A DNA stretch of 64,000 bases from Bacteroides sp. (GCA_023662825.1 JAMPIH010000013.1:1-64000); one strand, 5' to 3'; positions 44,732-58,169 are shown, counted from the first letter of the stretch. The notes: generated by a model from the letters alone, not told the origin. Made by a program: numbers and translations.

Positions 44732-45694
44732 ATGAAAAAGCTACTTAAACTCATGGCATGCGCCCTGGCGGTGTCATTCGGACTGACGGCATGCGACAAT
44801 GGCGAAGAATCACATCATCCGTTCGATAGCGGATACCAGCCTAAAGGTTCCCAGCTGAACACTTCCCACCGTTTGGTAGGTCAGATGTACGGTGTGGATG
44901 GTGTTGTGGATGATCCTACCAAAGCCCAAGGTATTGTTTTTGCCGTTTCGAAGGCCGGAGATACGGCATATCTGGTATCTTTTACCGATGCTATGGTGGT
45001 AGGTGCAAGTAACGCGCTTACGGATCCGGACAAGTATTGTTTTTCGATAGAGAGAGGATATTGTGCTTTACCGGTCAAGTGGGGTCTCACCATTCCCAGC
45101 GAAATTGACTCAACCAGGAAACAGGTTGAGGTGGCCGGTCAGATGAAGGATACGTTGGTTATAACCCAAAGGGCTGTGATTAACAGTGTGGATGGCGAGT
45201 TTAACACGAATAAGATCATCGAGTGTTTTACTAAGGCCGTGCTTCAGGACACCACGGTAAAGATACCCGTAGTTTATGCTGCGCAATTGTGCCGTGATTA
45301 CTACAGAAGGGAATGGAGCAAGAAAAAAGATGACGGAACAGGATCTTCCAATGATAAATTGGGTGAACAATGGAGATACACGCAAGGAGAATGGTATCTT
45401 CCCTCCATCGAAGAATTGGGTGATTTGATGAAGAACCGCGACAAAATCAACAAGAAGTACGGAGATGCATCGTCGAATTTCATCAACGACAACGAATACT
45501 TTTTCATGACGATCGGCGGTGATGGTCATGCGTATTGGTCTTCTTCGGAATTCAACGTTCAGTCAGCTTGGTATTGTCTTTCCCGTGTAGGCGACGGAAC
45601 GGGTTATTCCGGTAACAAACGTTACGGTTATTTCCAAAAAGACGATAGGCAGAATATGTATGTTCGTCCTATCCGTAAAGCCCCGATTAAATAA
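44732..45694 (+). CDS. Lipoprotein with a C-terminal DUF1566/FISUMP-like domain
   Basis: 320 aa. Lipoprotein signal MKKLLKLMACALAVSFGLTA with Cys21. The C-terminal ~110 residues have GEWYLPSIEELGDLMKNR, then YFFMTIGG..AYWSSSEFNVQSAWYC and end MYVRPIRKAP: the ordered pattern WYLPSxxEL / YWSSSE / VRPIR is typical of the DUF1566 or FISUMP domain common in Bacteroidales surface proteins. The N-terminal region is of unknown fold. The gene is AT-richer than the neighbours and is followed by a terminator. Ligand unknown. Confidence 0.8.
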   Translation: MKKLLKLMACALAVSFGLTACDNGEESHHPFDSGYQPKGSQLNTSHRLVGQMYGVDGVVDDPTKAQGIVFAVSKAGDTAYLVSFTDAMVVGASNALTDPDKYCFSIERGYCALPVKWGLTIPSEIDSTRKQVEVAGQMKDTLVITQRAVINSVDGEFNTNKIIECFTKAVLQDTTVKIPVVYAAQLCRDYYRREWSKKKDDGTGSSNDKLGEQWRYTQGEWYLPSIEELGDLMKNRDKINKKYGDASSNFINDNEYFFMTIGGDGHAYWSSSEFNVQSAWYCLSRVGDGTGYSGNKRYGYFQKDDRQNMYVRPIRKAPIK

Positions 45695-45711
45695 TCGTGC
45701 TTGATGTTCTC

Positions 45712-45747
45712 AAAAAGGGCTGCTTACGTATATAGGCAGCCTTTTTT
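45712..45747 (+). terminator. Terminator after the DUF1566-like lipoprotein gene
   Basis: AAAAAGGGCTGC pairs with GGCAGCCTTTTTT around an ~11-nt loop. Confidence 0.85.
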
Positions 45748-45785
45748 GTTTGGAAGCGAAGTGTGAACCCTTTATTTTAAGAAAG

Positions 45786-47084
45786 ATGGAAAAGAATTTT
45801 GTTGCGGAACTGCGCTGGCGGGGCATGCTGCAGGACATGATGCCCGGCACGGAGGAACTCTTGCAGAAAGAACAGGTGACGGCCTACGTGGGCATCGACC
45901 CTACGGCCGACTCCCTGCATATAGGACACTTGGTGGGCATCATGATGCTCAGGCACCTGCAGGAATGCGGGCATAAGCCACTGGCCTTGATCGGCGGGGC
46001 CACGGGCATGATCGGAGACCCTTCCGGAAAGAGCGCCGAACGGGTGCTTTTGAACGAAGAGACCCTGCGCCACAACCAGGAATGCATCAAGAGACAGCTG
46101 GCCAGGTTCCTCGATTTCGACAGCACCGCGCCCAACGCCGCCGAACTGGTGAACAACTACGACTGGATGAAGGATATGTCTTTCCTGGGCTTTATCCGCG
46201 ATATCGGCAAGCATATCACCGTGAACTACATGATGGCCAAGGATTCGGTGAAGAAGCGATTCTCGGGCGAGGCCGGCACCGACGGCATGTCGTTTACCGA
46301 GTTCACCTACCAGCTTGTGCAGGGCAACGACTTCCTGCACCTTTTGCAGACCAGGAACTGCAAGCTGCAGATGGGCGGTTCCGACCAGTGGGGCAACATC
46401 ACCACGGGCACCGAGCTGATACGCCGCATCACCGGCAAGGAAGCCTTCGCGCTCACCTGCCCGCTCATCACCAAGGCCGACGGAGGCAAGTTCGGCAAGA
46501 CCGAAAGCGGCAACATCTGGCTGGACGCCGCCAAGACCTCGCCCTATAGGTTCTACCAGTTCTGGCTCAACTGCTCGGATGCCGACTCGGCGCGCTACAT
46601 CCGCATCTTCACTCTGTTCGGCAAGGAAGAGATCGAGGCCATGGAGCAGGAACATGCCGCCGCACCCCACCTGCGCCTGTTGCAGAAGGCCTTGGCCAAA
46701 GACCTTACCGTTCGCGTGCACGGACAGCAGGAATACGACAAGGCCGTGGAGGCTTCCGAAATCCTTTTCGGCAAGAGTACCACCGAAGCCTTGCGCAAGC
46801 TGGACACGGACACCTTCCTGTCCGTTTTCGAGGGTGTTCCCTGGAGCGAGGTGGAAAGCAACGCATTCGATGGAGAAACCTCGCTCATCGACCTGCTTTC
46901 CGACAAGACGGGCATTTTCGCCTCCAAGAGCGAGGTGCGCCGCGCCCTCAAGGAAAACAGCCTTTCCGTCAACAAGGAAAAGGCCACCGAACAGACGCCC
47001 GTGAATCGCGACATGCTGCTCAACGGGGCGTATGTGTTGGTGCAGAAAGGCAAGAAGAACTATTTCCTGATTCACGTAAGGTAA
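45786..47084 (+). CDS. tyrS: Tyrosyl-tRNA synthetase
   Basis: 432 aa from ATG 45786 ([15 protein letters not shown]); an earlier in-frame start at 45750 lies in the terminator region. Class I synthetase: [18 protein letters not shown] (HIGH motif near 45), the tyrosine site [15 protein letters not shown] near 120-134, the [11 protein letters not shown] segment near 195, and KFGKTESGN (KMSKS equivalent, near 237). The C-terminal S4 RNA-binding domain is at about 360-425 ([17 protein letters not shown]). It forms a likely operon with rsmE (5-nt gap) and the DUF4159 gene. Confidence 0.96.
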   Translation: MEKNFVAELRWRGMLQDMMPGTEELLQKEQVTAYVGIDPTADSLHIGHLVGIMMLRHLQECGHKPLALIGGATGMIGDPSGKSAERVLLNEETLRHNQECIKRQLARFLDFDSTAPNAAELVNNYDWMKDMSFLGFIRDIGKHITVNYMMAKDSVKKRFSGEAGTDGMSFTEFTYQLVQGNDFLHLLQTRNCKLQMGGSDQWGNITTGTELIRRITGKEAFALTCPLITKADGGKFGKTESGNIWLDAAKTSPYRFYQFWLNCSDADSARYIRIFTLFGKEEIEAMEQEHAAAPHLRLLQKALAKDLTVRVHGQQEYDKAVEASEILFGKSTTEALRKLDTDTFLSVFEGVPWSEVESNAFDGETSLIDLLSDKTGIFASKSEVRRALKENSLSVNKEKATEQTPVNRDMLLNGAYVLVQKGKKNYFLIHVR

Positions 47085-47089
47085 CCCCG

Positions 47090-47833
47090 ATGTTCCTGTT
47101 CTACGCGCCTGAAGTCCTGAACGGCGAATGCCGTTTTCCGCCTGCCGAAAGCCGGCATTGCGCCAAGGTGCTGCGCTTGCGGCCGGGGCAACAGGTGTGG
47201 GTTACCGACGGCGAGGGCTCCCTGTATTCGGCCGAGCTGACCCTTGTGGGCGAGAAGGCCTGCATGGCGCGTACCCTTGAGGTGCTGAAGGCTCCAGGCG
47301 CGCCGGGCAACCGCCGTCCGGGAGTGCATATCGTGATGGCGCCCACCAAGAACATGGACCGCACCGAATGGTTTCTCGAAAAGGCCACCGAGGTGGGCCT
47401 GGGAAGCATCTCGTTTATATGTACCGAACATTCGGAACGCAAGGTGGTGAAGCCGGAGCGTGTGGAGGCCATTCTGTTGGCCGCCATGAAACAGTCGCAG
47501 CAGGCCTACCTGCCGCTGCACGGGGCAATGTGTTCGCTGAACGAATATCTTAGGGCGGCGGAGAAGCGTGCGGAAGATACCGGGCGGCAGAAATTCATCG
47601 CCTACTGCGGGGCGGAATACGAAAGGAAATCGTATCTCGACTTGCTGGATGCCGATGCCGAAGTGGAGGTGATGATAGGGCCGGAGGGCGATTTCTCGCC
47701 CGATGAGGTGGCGCGTTGCGTGAAGGCCGGCTACATACCCGTCACTTTGGGCGATACCCGCCTGCGCACCGAGACGGCGGCCTTGTTCTCCGCCTGGGCG
47801 CCTGCCATGCTGCGTGGAACGAAAAAACCTTAA
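47090..47833 (+). CDS. rsmE: 16S rRNA (uracil1498-N3)-methyltransferase
   Basis: 247 aa. N-terminal PUA-like RNA-binding domain (residues 1-75, SRHCAKVLRLRPGQQVWVTDG) and a C-terminal SPOUT domain with the trefoil-knot motifs MIGPEGDFSPDEV near 200-213 and VTLGDTRLRTETAALF near 220-236. These are diagnostic for RsmE, which makes m3U1498 of 16S rRNA. It starts 5 nt after tyrS. Confidence 0.95.
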   Translation: MFLFYAPEVLNGECRFPPAESRHCAKVLRLRPGQQVWVTDGEGSLYSAELTLVGEKACMARTLEVLKAPGAPGNRRPGVHIVMAPTKNMDRTEWFLEKATEVGLGSISFICTEHSERKVVKPERVEAILLAAMKQSQQAYLPLHGAMCSLNEYLRAAEKRAEDTGRQKFIAYCGAEYERKSYLDLLDADAEVEVMIGPEGDFSPDEVARCVKAGYIPVTLGDTRLRTETAALFSAWAPAMLRGTKKP

Positions 47834-47844
47834 TTATTCCCGGA

Positions 47845-48540
47845 ATGTTGGCCGAAAACGCGAGGAAACACGGAAAAAAACTGTTGCGGACGCTTGCCGC
47901 CGGCACCTTTTTCCTGCTGTTCTTTTGCGGCAATGTCCGTTCGCAGCAGGTGCAGATAGGCCTGCTCAAATACAGCGGCGGGGGCGACTGGTACGCCAAT
48001 CCCACCTCGCTGCCCAACCTGATCGCGTTCGCCAGCCGCGAGACCGGCATGGACCTCGACCCGGTTCCGCTTACGGTGGAGGTTGGCGGCCAGGCGCTCT
48101 TTTCCTGTCCCTTCGTGCACATGACCGGGCACGGCAACGTGGTCTTCTCGCCCGCCGAGGTGCAGAACCTGCGCACCTACCTTACGGGCGGCGGTTTCCT
48201 GCATATCGACGACAATTACGGCATGGACCGGTTTATCCGCGCCCAGATGAAGAAGGTTTTTCCCGAGCTCGATTTCGTGGAGCTTCCGGCCTCGCACCCG
48301 GTGTTCAGGCAGGCCTTCGACTACAGCCGGACGGGGCTGCCCAAGGTTCACGAGCACGATAACAAGCGTCCGCAGGCCTTCGCCCTCTTTTACGAGGGCA
48401 GGATGGTCTGCCTCTACACCTACGAATGCGATCTGGGCGACGGTTGGGAAGACCCCGAGGTGCATGGCGATACCCCCGAAACCCATAGGAAAGCCTTGGA
48501 AATGGGCGCCAACCTGCTGCGGTTTGTCTTTATGCAGTAA
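47845..48540 (+). CDS. DUF4159-domain protein
   Basis: 231 aa from ATG 47845. Hydrophobic N-terminus RTLAAGTFFLLFFCGNVRSQ is a signal peptide or anchor. The DUF4159 core starts IGLLKYSGGGDWYANPTSL and contains FVHMTGHGNVVFSPAE, LTGGGFLHIDDNYGMDRFI near 130-148 and the final GANLLRFVF. DUF4159 proteins adopt a glutamine amidotransferase-like fold and are found with MoxR/Bat-type genes in other bacteria. Here it is last in the tyrS-rsmE unit. The role is unknown. The start region AATGTTGG gives the best translation. Confidence 0.87.
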   Translation: MLAENARKHGKKLLRTLAAGTFFLLFFCGNVRSQQVQIGLLKYSGGGDWYANPTSLPNLIAFASRETGMDLDPVPLTVEVGGQALFSCPFVHMTGHGNVVFSPAEVQNLRTYLTGGGFLHIDDNYGMDRFIRAQMKKVFPELDFVELPASHPVFRQAFDYSRTGLPKVHEHDNKRPQAFALFYEGRMVCLYTYECDLGDGWEDPEVHGDTPETHRKALEMGANLLRFVFMQ

Positions 48541-48593
48541 GGGTAAAAATTTGATAAACTATCTGTTGTAATTTTTGCATTTTAAAAAACTTT

Positions 48594-48601
48594 TATATTT
48601 T
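48594..48601 (+). promoter_or_regulatory. -7 promoter box of the GIN-domain protein gene
   Basis: TATTTTTG, about 48 nt before the ATG at 48649, in an AT-rich gap after the DUF4159 gene. Confidence 0.5.
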
Positions 48602-48648
48602 TGCCGCCCTTTGCGGATGTTTTTCTACATCCGGAAAACCAAAAAGAT

Positions 48649-49425
48649 ATGAAAAAAATTCTCGTAAAAGCTTTATTTTTGGCTCTGACGGGTGTTTTGC
48701 CCGTATCAGCGGCCTGGTCGCAGGAAGAAGAACACGACCACCGTATCTCGCACAAGATAGAACTGACAGACGTGCGGGTGTTGGAAATCGAAGGTATGTT
48801 CAATGTGGTTTTGTCGCAGGGACTTAACGAAAGCGTGGAGATCGACGCGCCCTGCGAGGTGTTGGACAAGATAAGCGCCAAACAGAGCGGCAAGTCGTTC
48901 AAGATGTCGGTAAAGGACAAGGTGGCGCAGCAGTACAAGGTGATTTTCGTCAAGGTTACGCTCAAGGACCCGCAGCAGATCATATTGAAGGGTGCGCCCA
49001 AGGTAAGGATGTTCGACGTGCTGGCCTGCAACAGGCTTGCGCTGCAGCTGTCGGGCTCGGCCACCTTTCACGGCGATGTGCGCGCGGCCGAACATATCGA
49101 CCTCAAGATGGACGGCCATACGACCCTGAACTCCTCGTTCACGGCGGTGAAGGCGAGCAAGGTGGAGCTTTCGGACTACGCCGTGGCGGAAGTGATCGGC
49201 TATGCGCCCGCCCTGACCCTGGTTCAGAGCGGCAACTCCAGATTCGGCCACAAGGAATACCGTACCGATAAGCTGGATGCAAGACTGTCGGGCGTGGCCA
49301 GGGCCGGCCTTACGGTGAACAAGAGCCTGAGCGCCACCGTGGGCGATGCCGCCGTGCTCAACTACAGCGGGATGCCCAAGACCGACATCAGCCTTTCGGG
49401 CGTGGCCAAGGTGGAAAAATTCTAA
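48649..49425 (+). CDS. Secreted GIN-domain (DUF2807) protein
   Basis: 258 aa. Signal peptide [21 protein letters not shown]. The rest is a single GIN/DUF2807 domain, a right-handed beta-helix with repeating short strands: [37 protein letters not shown] and [13 protein letters not shown]. These domains are common on Bacteroidota surfaces; some are annotated as putative adhesin heads. The coding end overlaps the convergent prfB stop by four nt. No partner or substrate is visible. Confidence 0.87.
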   Translation: MKKILVKALFLALTGVLPVSAAWSQEEEHDHRISHKIELTDVRVLEIEGMFNVVLSQGLNESVEIDAPCEVLDKISAKQSGKSFKMSVKDKVAQQYKVIFVKVTLKDPQQIILKGAPKVRMFDVLACNRLALQLSGSATFHGDVRAAEHIDLKMDGHTTLNSSFTAVKASKVELSDYAVAEVIGYAPALTLVQSGNSRFGHKEYRTDKLDARLSGVARAGLTVNKSLSATVGDAAVLNYSGMPKTDISLSGVAKVEKF

Positions 49426-50514
49426 TTGGTTCTCGAGAACTCCATCAGGTAGGCCTTGATGAAATCGTCCAGGTCGCCGTCCATGACGGCCTGCACGTTG
49501 GACGTTTCGCAGCCTGTGCGCAGGTCTTTCACCATCTTGTAGGGCTGCATCACGTAGGAGCGTATCTGGCTGCCCCATTCTATCTTCTTCTTGCTGCCCT
49601 CGATGGCGTCTATCTTCTCGCGCTTCTTGCGCAGTTCGATTTCGTAGAGCTGCGACTTAAGCATCTGCAGCGCCTTCTCGCGGTTCTGCAGCTGGGAGCG
49701 CGTTACCTGGCATTCGATGATGATGCCCGAGGGGGCGTGGCGCAGGCGCACGGCGGTCTCCACCTTGTTCACGTTCTGTCCGCCGGGGCCGCTGCTGCGG
49801 AAAGTGTCCCAGGTGAGGTCGGCGGGATTGATCTCGATCTCGATGTTGTCGTCGATGATGGGATAGGCGTACACGGAGGCGAAGGAGGTGTGCCGCCGCG
49901 CCCCCGCGTCGAAAGGCGAGATGCGCACCAGACGGTGAACCCCGCTCTCGCTCTTGAGGTAGCCGAAGGCGAAGTCGCCCTCCACCTCGATCGTGGCCGA
50001 CTTGATGCCGGCCTGTTCACCCTCCTGGTAATCGACCGTGGTTATCTTGTAGCCCTTGCGTTCGGCCCAGCGCATGTACATGCGGTAGAGCATGTCGGCC
50101 CAGTCCTGGCTTTCGGTGCCGCCCGCACCCGAATTGATCGTAACCATTGCGCCCAGGCGGTCTTCCTCGCCCGAGAGCATGTTCTTGAACTCCAATTCCT
50201 CAACCGATTTCTCGAGTCGGGAGAGGCATTCCTCCATTTCCTGTTCGGGCACCTCGCCGCTGTCGTACATCTCGGCCATCACCCCGGCGTCCTCGTATTC
50301 GGAATGCACGGCAGCAAAGGCTTCCGTCCACACTTTCTTCTGGCGGATGCCCTTCAACACCTTCTCGGCTTGTTTGGGGTCGTCCCAAAAATCGGAAGCC
50401 TCGGTCTTGGTTTCCTCGTCCTTTATGAACCGTGTCTTCCCGTCGATGTCAAAGACACCTCCTCAGCGTTTCCACGCGGGTGGAGATCGCCTGTAGTTTT
50501 TCCTTGTCGTACAT
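49422..50514 (-). CDS. prfB: Peptide chain release factor 2, with programmed +1 frameshift
   Basis: RF2 ends translation at UGA and UAA. A short first frame from ATG 50514 ([20 protein letters not shown]) reaches CTT TGA C at 50454-50448, the classical prfB shift site, preceded by an AGGAGG Shine-Dalgarno-like stimulator. A +1 shift at CTT continues into the main frame ([15 protein letters not shown]...), which contains the GGQ motif in [14 protein letters not shown] and the codon-recognition region. The full product is about 363 aa. This autoregulation is known for RF2: low RF2 allows frameshifting past the in-frame UGA. The end overlaps the GIN-domain gene by four nt. Confidence 0.93.
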
Positions 50515-50528
50515 GCTTGTATGGGCTG

Positions 50529-53852
<3,324 letters not shown>

Positions 53853-53990
53853 AATGTTTGATTTAAACGGGCGAACCCGAAATGCAGCCCGCTCCTTCCG
53901 GGGCGGAAAAAACCGATAAAATTAGCGAAAAAACCGATACGGAGGGAATCTTTGGGTTTCTTTGGTATATTTGCGAGCCATTTATCAATC

Positions 53991-55337
53991 ATGTCTAACC
54001 AGACCCATAATAACCCGCGCCTTTTGGAAACGGCGCCCGTTCCGCAATTGTTGTGGAAGTTCGCCCTTCCGGCCATCATATCCACGCTCACCACCTCGCT
54101 CTACAACCTCATCGACAGGATCTTTATCGGGCAGGGCGCGGGGCCGATGGCCATTTCCGGTTTGGCCTTGAGCCTTCCCATCATGAATTTCCTGCAGGCG
54201 TTCGGCACCCTGGTGGGCGTGGGCGCCTCCACGCGGATTTCCATCGTGCTGGGCATGGGCGACCGCGACTGGGCGGAACGCATCCTGGGCAATTCTTTGG
54301 TGCTGACCCTGATCATCTGGGCGGTGCTGACCCTGTTCTGTCTCGGCCTGATGCATCCGCTCCTGGCCGTTTTCGGAGGCAGCGAAAACACCATTCCGCA
54401 TGCCGCCGACTATCTCCGCATCGTGATTCCCGGCTATATCTTCAGCAATATCGCCTACAGTTTCTGCAACATCATACGCGCCTCGGGCAGCCCCACGCGC
54501 TCCATGGTCATCATGCTGATCGGGGTCGGGGTCAACCTGGTGCTGGATCCGCTCTTCATCTTCGGTTTCGGCATGGGAATCCGCGGGGCGGCCATCGCCA
54601 CGGTGCTCTCCATGTTCGTCTCGTCGATCTTCACGATGTGGTTCTTCCTCAGGAAAGACGCCTACATCCGCTTTAAGCGCAGCACCCTGCGGCTCAAGCG
54701 CAACATCGTGCGCAACATCCTTTCCATCGGGATGTCGCCCTTCCTGATGAATATCGCCGCCAGCGCGGTGGCGGTGATCCTGAACCGGAGGCTGGTGCTT
54801 ACCGGCGGCGACCTGGCGGTGGGCGCCTACGGCATCATCAACAGCTACGGCATCCTGTTCGTGATGTTCGTGATCGGGCTCTGCCAGGGCATGCAGCCCA
54901 TCGTGGGCTTCAACTACGGCGCCAAGAAGATGGACCGCGCCAAGCACGCCTTTTTCCTGTCCATCAAGGTGGGCACGGCCATCACCACCTTCGGTTTCCT
55001 TATGATGGAACTCTTTCCCGAAGCGGCCGCCCGGGTGTTCACCTCCGATGCCGAGCTTACGCAGATAGCCCGCAACGGTTTCCGCTACGTGTTCCTGCTC
55101 TTTCCGTTCGTGGGCTTCCAGATCGTCACCTCCAACTTCTTCCAGTCGCTGGGCAAGGTTCACCTGTCGATTTTCCTGAGCCTGAGCCGCCAGGTGCTGT
55201 TCCTCATACCCGCCCTGTATGTCTGCTCCTATTTCTTCGGCCTCGACGGGGTATGGGCGGCTACGGCGGTGGCCGATTTCTTCGCCATCCTCGTTACCCT
55301 GTTCATCCTGCACAGGCAGCTTAAACACATCAAGTGA
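53991..55337 (+). CDS. MATE-family multidrug/metabolite efflux transporter
   Basis: 448 aa from ATG 53991 (MSNQTHNNPRLLETAPVPQL); the longer frame starts in the promoter region. Twelve predicted helices in two homologous six-helix halves; conserved features include PAIISTLTTSLYNLIDRIFIG (near 25-45), GASTRISIVLGMG (near 75), and GMQPIVGFNYGAKKM (near 295). These resemble the NorM/DinF class that exchanges Na+ or H+ for drugs or metabolites. Its stop TGA overlaps the GTG of the next gene (GTGA), so the two are translationally coupled. The substrate is unknown. Confidence 0.9.
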   Translation: MSNQTHNNPRLLETAPVPQLLWKFALPAIISTLTTSLYNLIDRIFIGQGAGPMAISGLALSLPIMNFLQAFGTLVGVGASTRISIVLGMGDRDWAERILGNSLVLTLIIWAVLTLFCLGLMHPLLAVFGGSENTIPHAADYLRIVIPGYIFSNIAYSFCNIIRASGSPTRSMVIMLIGVGVNLVLDPLFIFGFGMGIRGAAIATVLSMFVSSIFTMWFFLRKDAYIRFKRSTLRLKRNIVRNILSIGMSPFLMNIAASAVAVILNRRLVLTGGDLAVGAYGIINSYGILFVMFVIGLCQGMQPIVGFNYGAKKMDRAKHAFFLSIKVGTAITTFGFLMMELFPEAAARVFTSDAELTQIARNGFRYVFLLFPFVGFQIVTSNFFQSLGKVHLSIFLSLSRQVLFLIPALYVCSYFFGLDGVWAATAVADFFAILVTLFILHRQLKHIK

Positions 55338-56368
55338 CACCCGATTTTTTCGAGCATATAACCGGTTACGGCAGCCTCTCGGTGGTGGGCATGGCCAAGA
55401 ACGTGGGCAAGACCGTTTGCCTGCGCGCGCTGCTGGACCATTGCTTCCGCAGCGGGCAGGCCGACAGTCTGGCCGTTACCTCGGTGGGCACCGACGGCGA
55501 GAGCCTCGACATCGTGTATAAGAACGAGAAACCCGAACTTACCTTCTATCCGGGCATGCTGGTGCAGACGGCCGAGCAGTACTATCACCGCCGCCGCCTT
55601 ACCGCCGAGGTGCTGGAGGTGAGCCGCGAATCCACCGCCTGCGGGCGTCTGGTCACCGCGCGGGTAAAGACCCCCGGAAAGCTCATCATCTCGGGGCAGG
55701 CGCACACGCAAGGGCTTCAGGAATATATCCGCACGGCACACGCCCTGGGCGCGAAGACCGCCCTGATCGACGGCGCCCTCTCAAGGCTCAGCCTGGCCTC
55801 GCCCTTCGTGTCGGAGGCCATGGTGCTCTGCACGGGCGCGGCGGTAAGCAGGAACATGGACGAACTGGTTCGCAAGACGGCTTTCCAGTACCGAATGCTG
55901 AACCTGCCGCGTTTTGCGGAACTCCCGGTGGGGCGTGTGCTTTCGGACGGCCTGCAGGAAATGGCGGCGGGCGTGCACGGCATCGGTCAGGACGGTGCGG
56001 TGACGGACTTGGAGATACCCTCCTTGCTGCAGATAGACCGGCACATGGAGAAGATAGAGCCGTTCTGCGTTCCGGGCGCCTTCCTGTATGTGTCGGGGCT
56101 GTTGAACGATGCCTTCTTGAAGCGGCTTTCCGCGCGCCGCCACAAGCCCGACCTGGTGGTGAGCGACTTTACCAAGCTCTTCTTTTCGGAACAGGCCTAC
56201 CGCGAATTCACGCGTTCGGGCGCGCGCCTTTTCGTGCTTCGGCAGCCCAAGGTGATAGGCCTTTGCGTGAATCCCCTCTCGCCCGACGGCTACCGCCTCG
56301 ACAGCGCCGCCCTGCGCCGGAAGATGCAGGAAGTTCTCGGCCGTCCGGTGTATGACATCTTGGCGTAG
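55334..56368 (+). CDS. P-loop NTPase, KamB-like family
   Basis: 344 aa starting with GTG at 55334, overlapping the MATE stop. The P-loop SVVGMAKNVGKTVCLRALL (about 16-34; GxxKNVGKT) resembles the KamB-type reactivase-associated ATPase found near lysine 5,6-aminomutase genes. DGESLDIVYKNEKPEL and an ALIDGALSRLSLASP segment (Walker B-like region) follow. No aminomutase genes are present in this window, so the partner is unknown, and the coupling to a MATE transporter is unexplained. No membrane helices, so probably cytoplasmic. Confidence 0.65.
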   Translation: MTPDFFEHITGYGSLSVVGMAKNVGKTVCLRALLDHCFRSGQADSLAVTSVGTDGESLDIVYKNEKPELTFYPGMLVQTAEQYYHRRRLTAEVLEVSRESTACGRLVTARVKTPGKLIISGQAHTQGLQEYIRTAHALGAKTALIDGALSRLSLASPFVSEAMVLCTGAAVSRNMDELVRKTAFQYRMLNLPRFAELPVGRVLSDGLQEMAAGVHGIGQDGAVTDLEIPSLLQIDRHMEKIEPFCVPGAFLYVSGLLNDAFLKRLSARRHKPDLVVSDFTKLFFSEQAYREFTRSGARLFVLRQPKVIGLCVNPLSPDGYRLDSAALRRKMQEVLGRPVYDILA

Positions 56369-56372
56369 TAGC

Positions 56373-57983
56373 CTAAAATTTTTGAATCTTGACCGAAACG
56401 GGGCGGTTGTTGCGGGTCTTGACGCAGACGACATACATTCCGGAAGGATATGTGGACAAATCGAATTCCGGAGTCTTGGTACGCAAAATCTGTTGTCCGT
56501 TTATCGAAAAGACATCGGCGTATTCCAAGTCGCCTTTCGTTCCTTGAATAAGGAAGAGTCCGTTTTGGAGAGGAGTTATGCGGGTTTTTTCCGTAAGGTC
56601 TGGATTTCCGTTGGCCACGGGAGCGTCTTTACTGATGGTGATGACGTTCTTTGCCGTAGAGTCGAAAGTATAGACACGTTTTGTTTGAGGACTGGTATAC
56701 GATGTTTTTACCTGAATGTTGTATTGTCCCTCGTAAAAATAAGAGGTGGAAACCTCCTTGCCGGAAGCGGTAATTGCGGAACCTCCGGGCAAAATCCAAT
56801 CGCATTCGTCGGCTTTCGACACTAACTGGATCTTAACCGTTTGATTAGGCCTTGCCATGGGAGGGTCAAGCACGAATTTAGGGCTGATATCAAGTACCGA
56901 AATAACATTTTCTTTGCGTATGCTGCTTGTTTTGCCGTTTTTATTTACGGTAAGCGTGGCGGCATAGTTTCCGGGTTCGGCATAGAATACCGTAGGCGAG
57001 GGCAGGTCTGATACTGCCGGTTCTCCACCCTCGAATTCCCAATGCCAGGCATCCACCTGTCCGAACGTGTTGTCGTAGAAACGGGCCGACCGACGGTCGG
57101 CGATTTCGGGATGGCGGTTGTGAAAATCGGCACCCTGCAACTCATCTTCGTTAATTTGCGTGTAGTCCCCATTACCGAGATATACCTTGTCGGCCTGCAG
57201 TATGGTTTTGTCTCTAACGGCGCGTACCTTACCGTCGCGGAGCGTGTCGTACCTTAAAAAGGTATCGTCTTGTATAAAGGCCGTTATGCTGCCGTTCTTA
57301 ACTGGGAAATGGCTTTTGCTGTAGTCGGCGCCGAAGTTGAACGAGAATTCGGCCTTGCCGGTCTCATCAAGCACCACCTCCGTTCCGTTTCCGTCGGGAT
57401 ACATAAAGGTAAGGGCATGGTTCAGTTCGGTCTGGTTGTACCATTTGTAGGCGAAGTGATCTTGGGTAAAGGCAATGTAAAGCCGTATCTTACGCGATTT
57501 GTCAGGATTGTTGCGGCTTATCTTTACCTTTATTTGAAAACTGTCGCGGGATATGGCCCGGTCGGGAATATGATTGACAGATAATTCCAGACGGTACGGT
57601 GTTTTTTTGTTGCGTGCCGAATCCACTTTTCCGTACGGTCTGTAAATATTCGCTTCGCTTCCATTTACAAACAGTGAGGGATAATAGCGAATAGTGTCAT
57701 AATAGCCGTTGCGTGCATAGGCGTCCGTATTATAGAAAAAGTTCACTTCTTCGTTCACTTCCCCAATCTGGTATCCTATAATGGCCAGATTCGCGAATTC
57801 CTGTTCAAGTTTTGCCAGACTGTCGGTAACGCGTGGGCAACTGCTGCACCAAGTGCCGCCAAAATCTTCGATCAGTACAACGTTGTAAGGAACGCTGTCC
57901 TGTGTGGCGTTTTGGGCTTCCGCACCTGTTTGCGACAGTTGGAGAATACCACAAAACAACACGGCATACAACATCTTTTTCAT
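56373..57983 (-). CDS. Secreted thioredoxin-fold/PKD protein with a T9SS sorting signal
   Basis: 536 aa. Signal peptide MKKMLYAVLFCGILQLSQTG. Residues about 35-150 resemble a thioredoxin-fold domain with a C-x-x-C motif, TWCSSCPRV (Cys46, Cys49). A central region (about 290-430) has PKD-like beta-strands (YDNTFGQVDAWHWEFEGG, YAEPGNYAATLTVNKNGK), then another Ig-like repeat. The C-terminus (from about 455) is a type A T9SS sorting domain ending PSGMYVVCVKTRNNRPVSVKIQKF. So it is exported through the outer membrane and anchored or secreted, probably acting in redox or adhesion at the surface. Nearest protein with a similar end is its right neighbour. Confidence 0.82.
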   Translation of the reverse strand: MKKMLYAVLFCGILQLSQTGAEAQNATQDSVPYNVVLIEDFGGTWCSSCPRVTDSLAKLEQEFANLAIIGYQIGEVNEEVNFFYNTDAYARNGYYDTIRYYPSLFVNGSEANIYRPYGKVDSARNKKTPYRLELSVNHIPDRAISRDSFQIKVKISRNNPDKSRKIRLYIAFTQDHFAYKWYNQTELNHALTFMYPDGNGTEVVLDETGKAEFSFNFGADYSKSHFPVKNGSITAFIQDDTFLRYDTLRDGKVRAVRDKTILQADKVYLGNGDYTQINEDELQGADFHNRHPEIADRRSARFYDNTFGQVDAWHWEFEGGEPAVSDLPSPTVFYAEPGNYAATLTVNKNGKTSSIRKENVISVLDISPKFVLDPPMARPNQTVKIQLVSKADECDWILPGGSAITASGKEVSTSYFYEGQYNIQVKTSYTSPQTKRVYTFDSTAKNVITISKDAPVANGNPDLTEKTRITPLQNGLFLIQGTKGDLEYADVFSINGQQILRTKTPEFDLSTYPSGMYVVCVKTRNNRPVSVKIQKF

Positions 57984-58078
57984 TATGGTTTTCTTTTGTT
58001 TAGATTTGAGAGAAACGCTATTTTCGAATGTAAAGGTACTACATGGAAGTAAAACACGGTAATGTTATTTAATTTTTC

Positions 58079-58086
58079 TACCTTTG
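58079..58086 (+). promoter_or_regulatory. -7 promoter box of the OB-fold T9SS protein gene
   Basis: TACCTTTG, 83 nt before the ATG at 58170. A minus-strand box for the divergent thioredoxin-fold gene is less clear (TACCTTTA around 58039). Confidence 0.55.
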
Positions 58087-58169
58087 TTTCGTTGTAACCA
58101 GTGTATATTATTACCCGATTTCCGATAATCAAACAACCCATATAACTAACTTGACTAAAACAAAAACCG

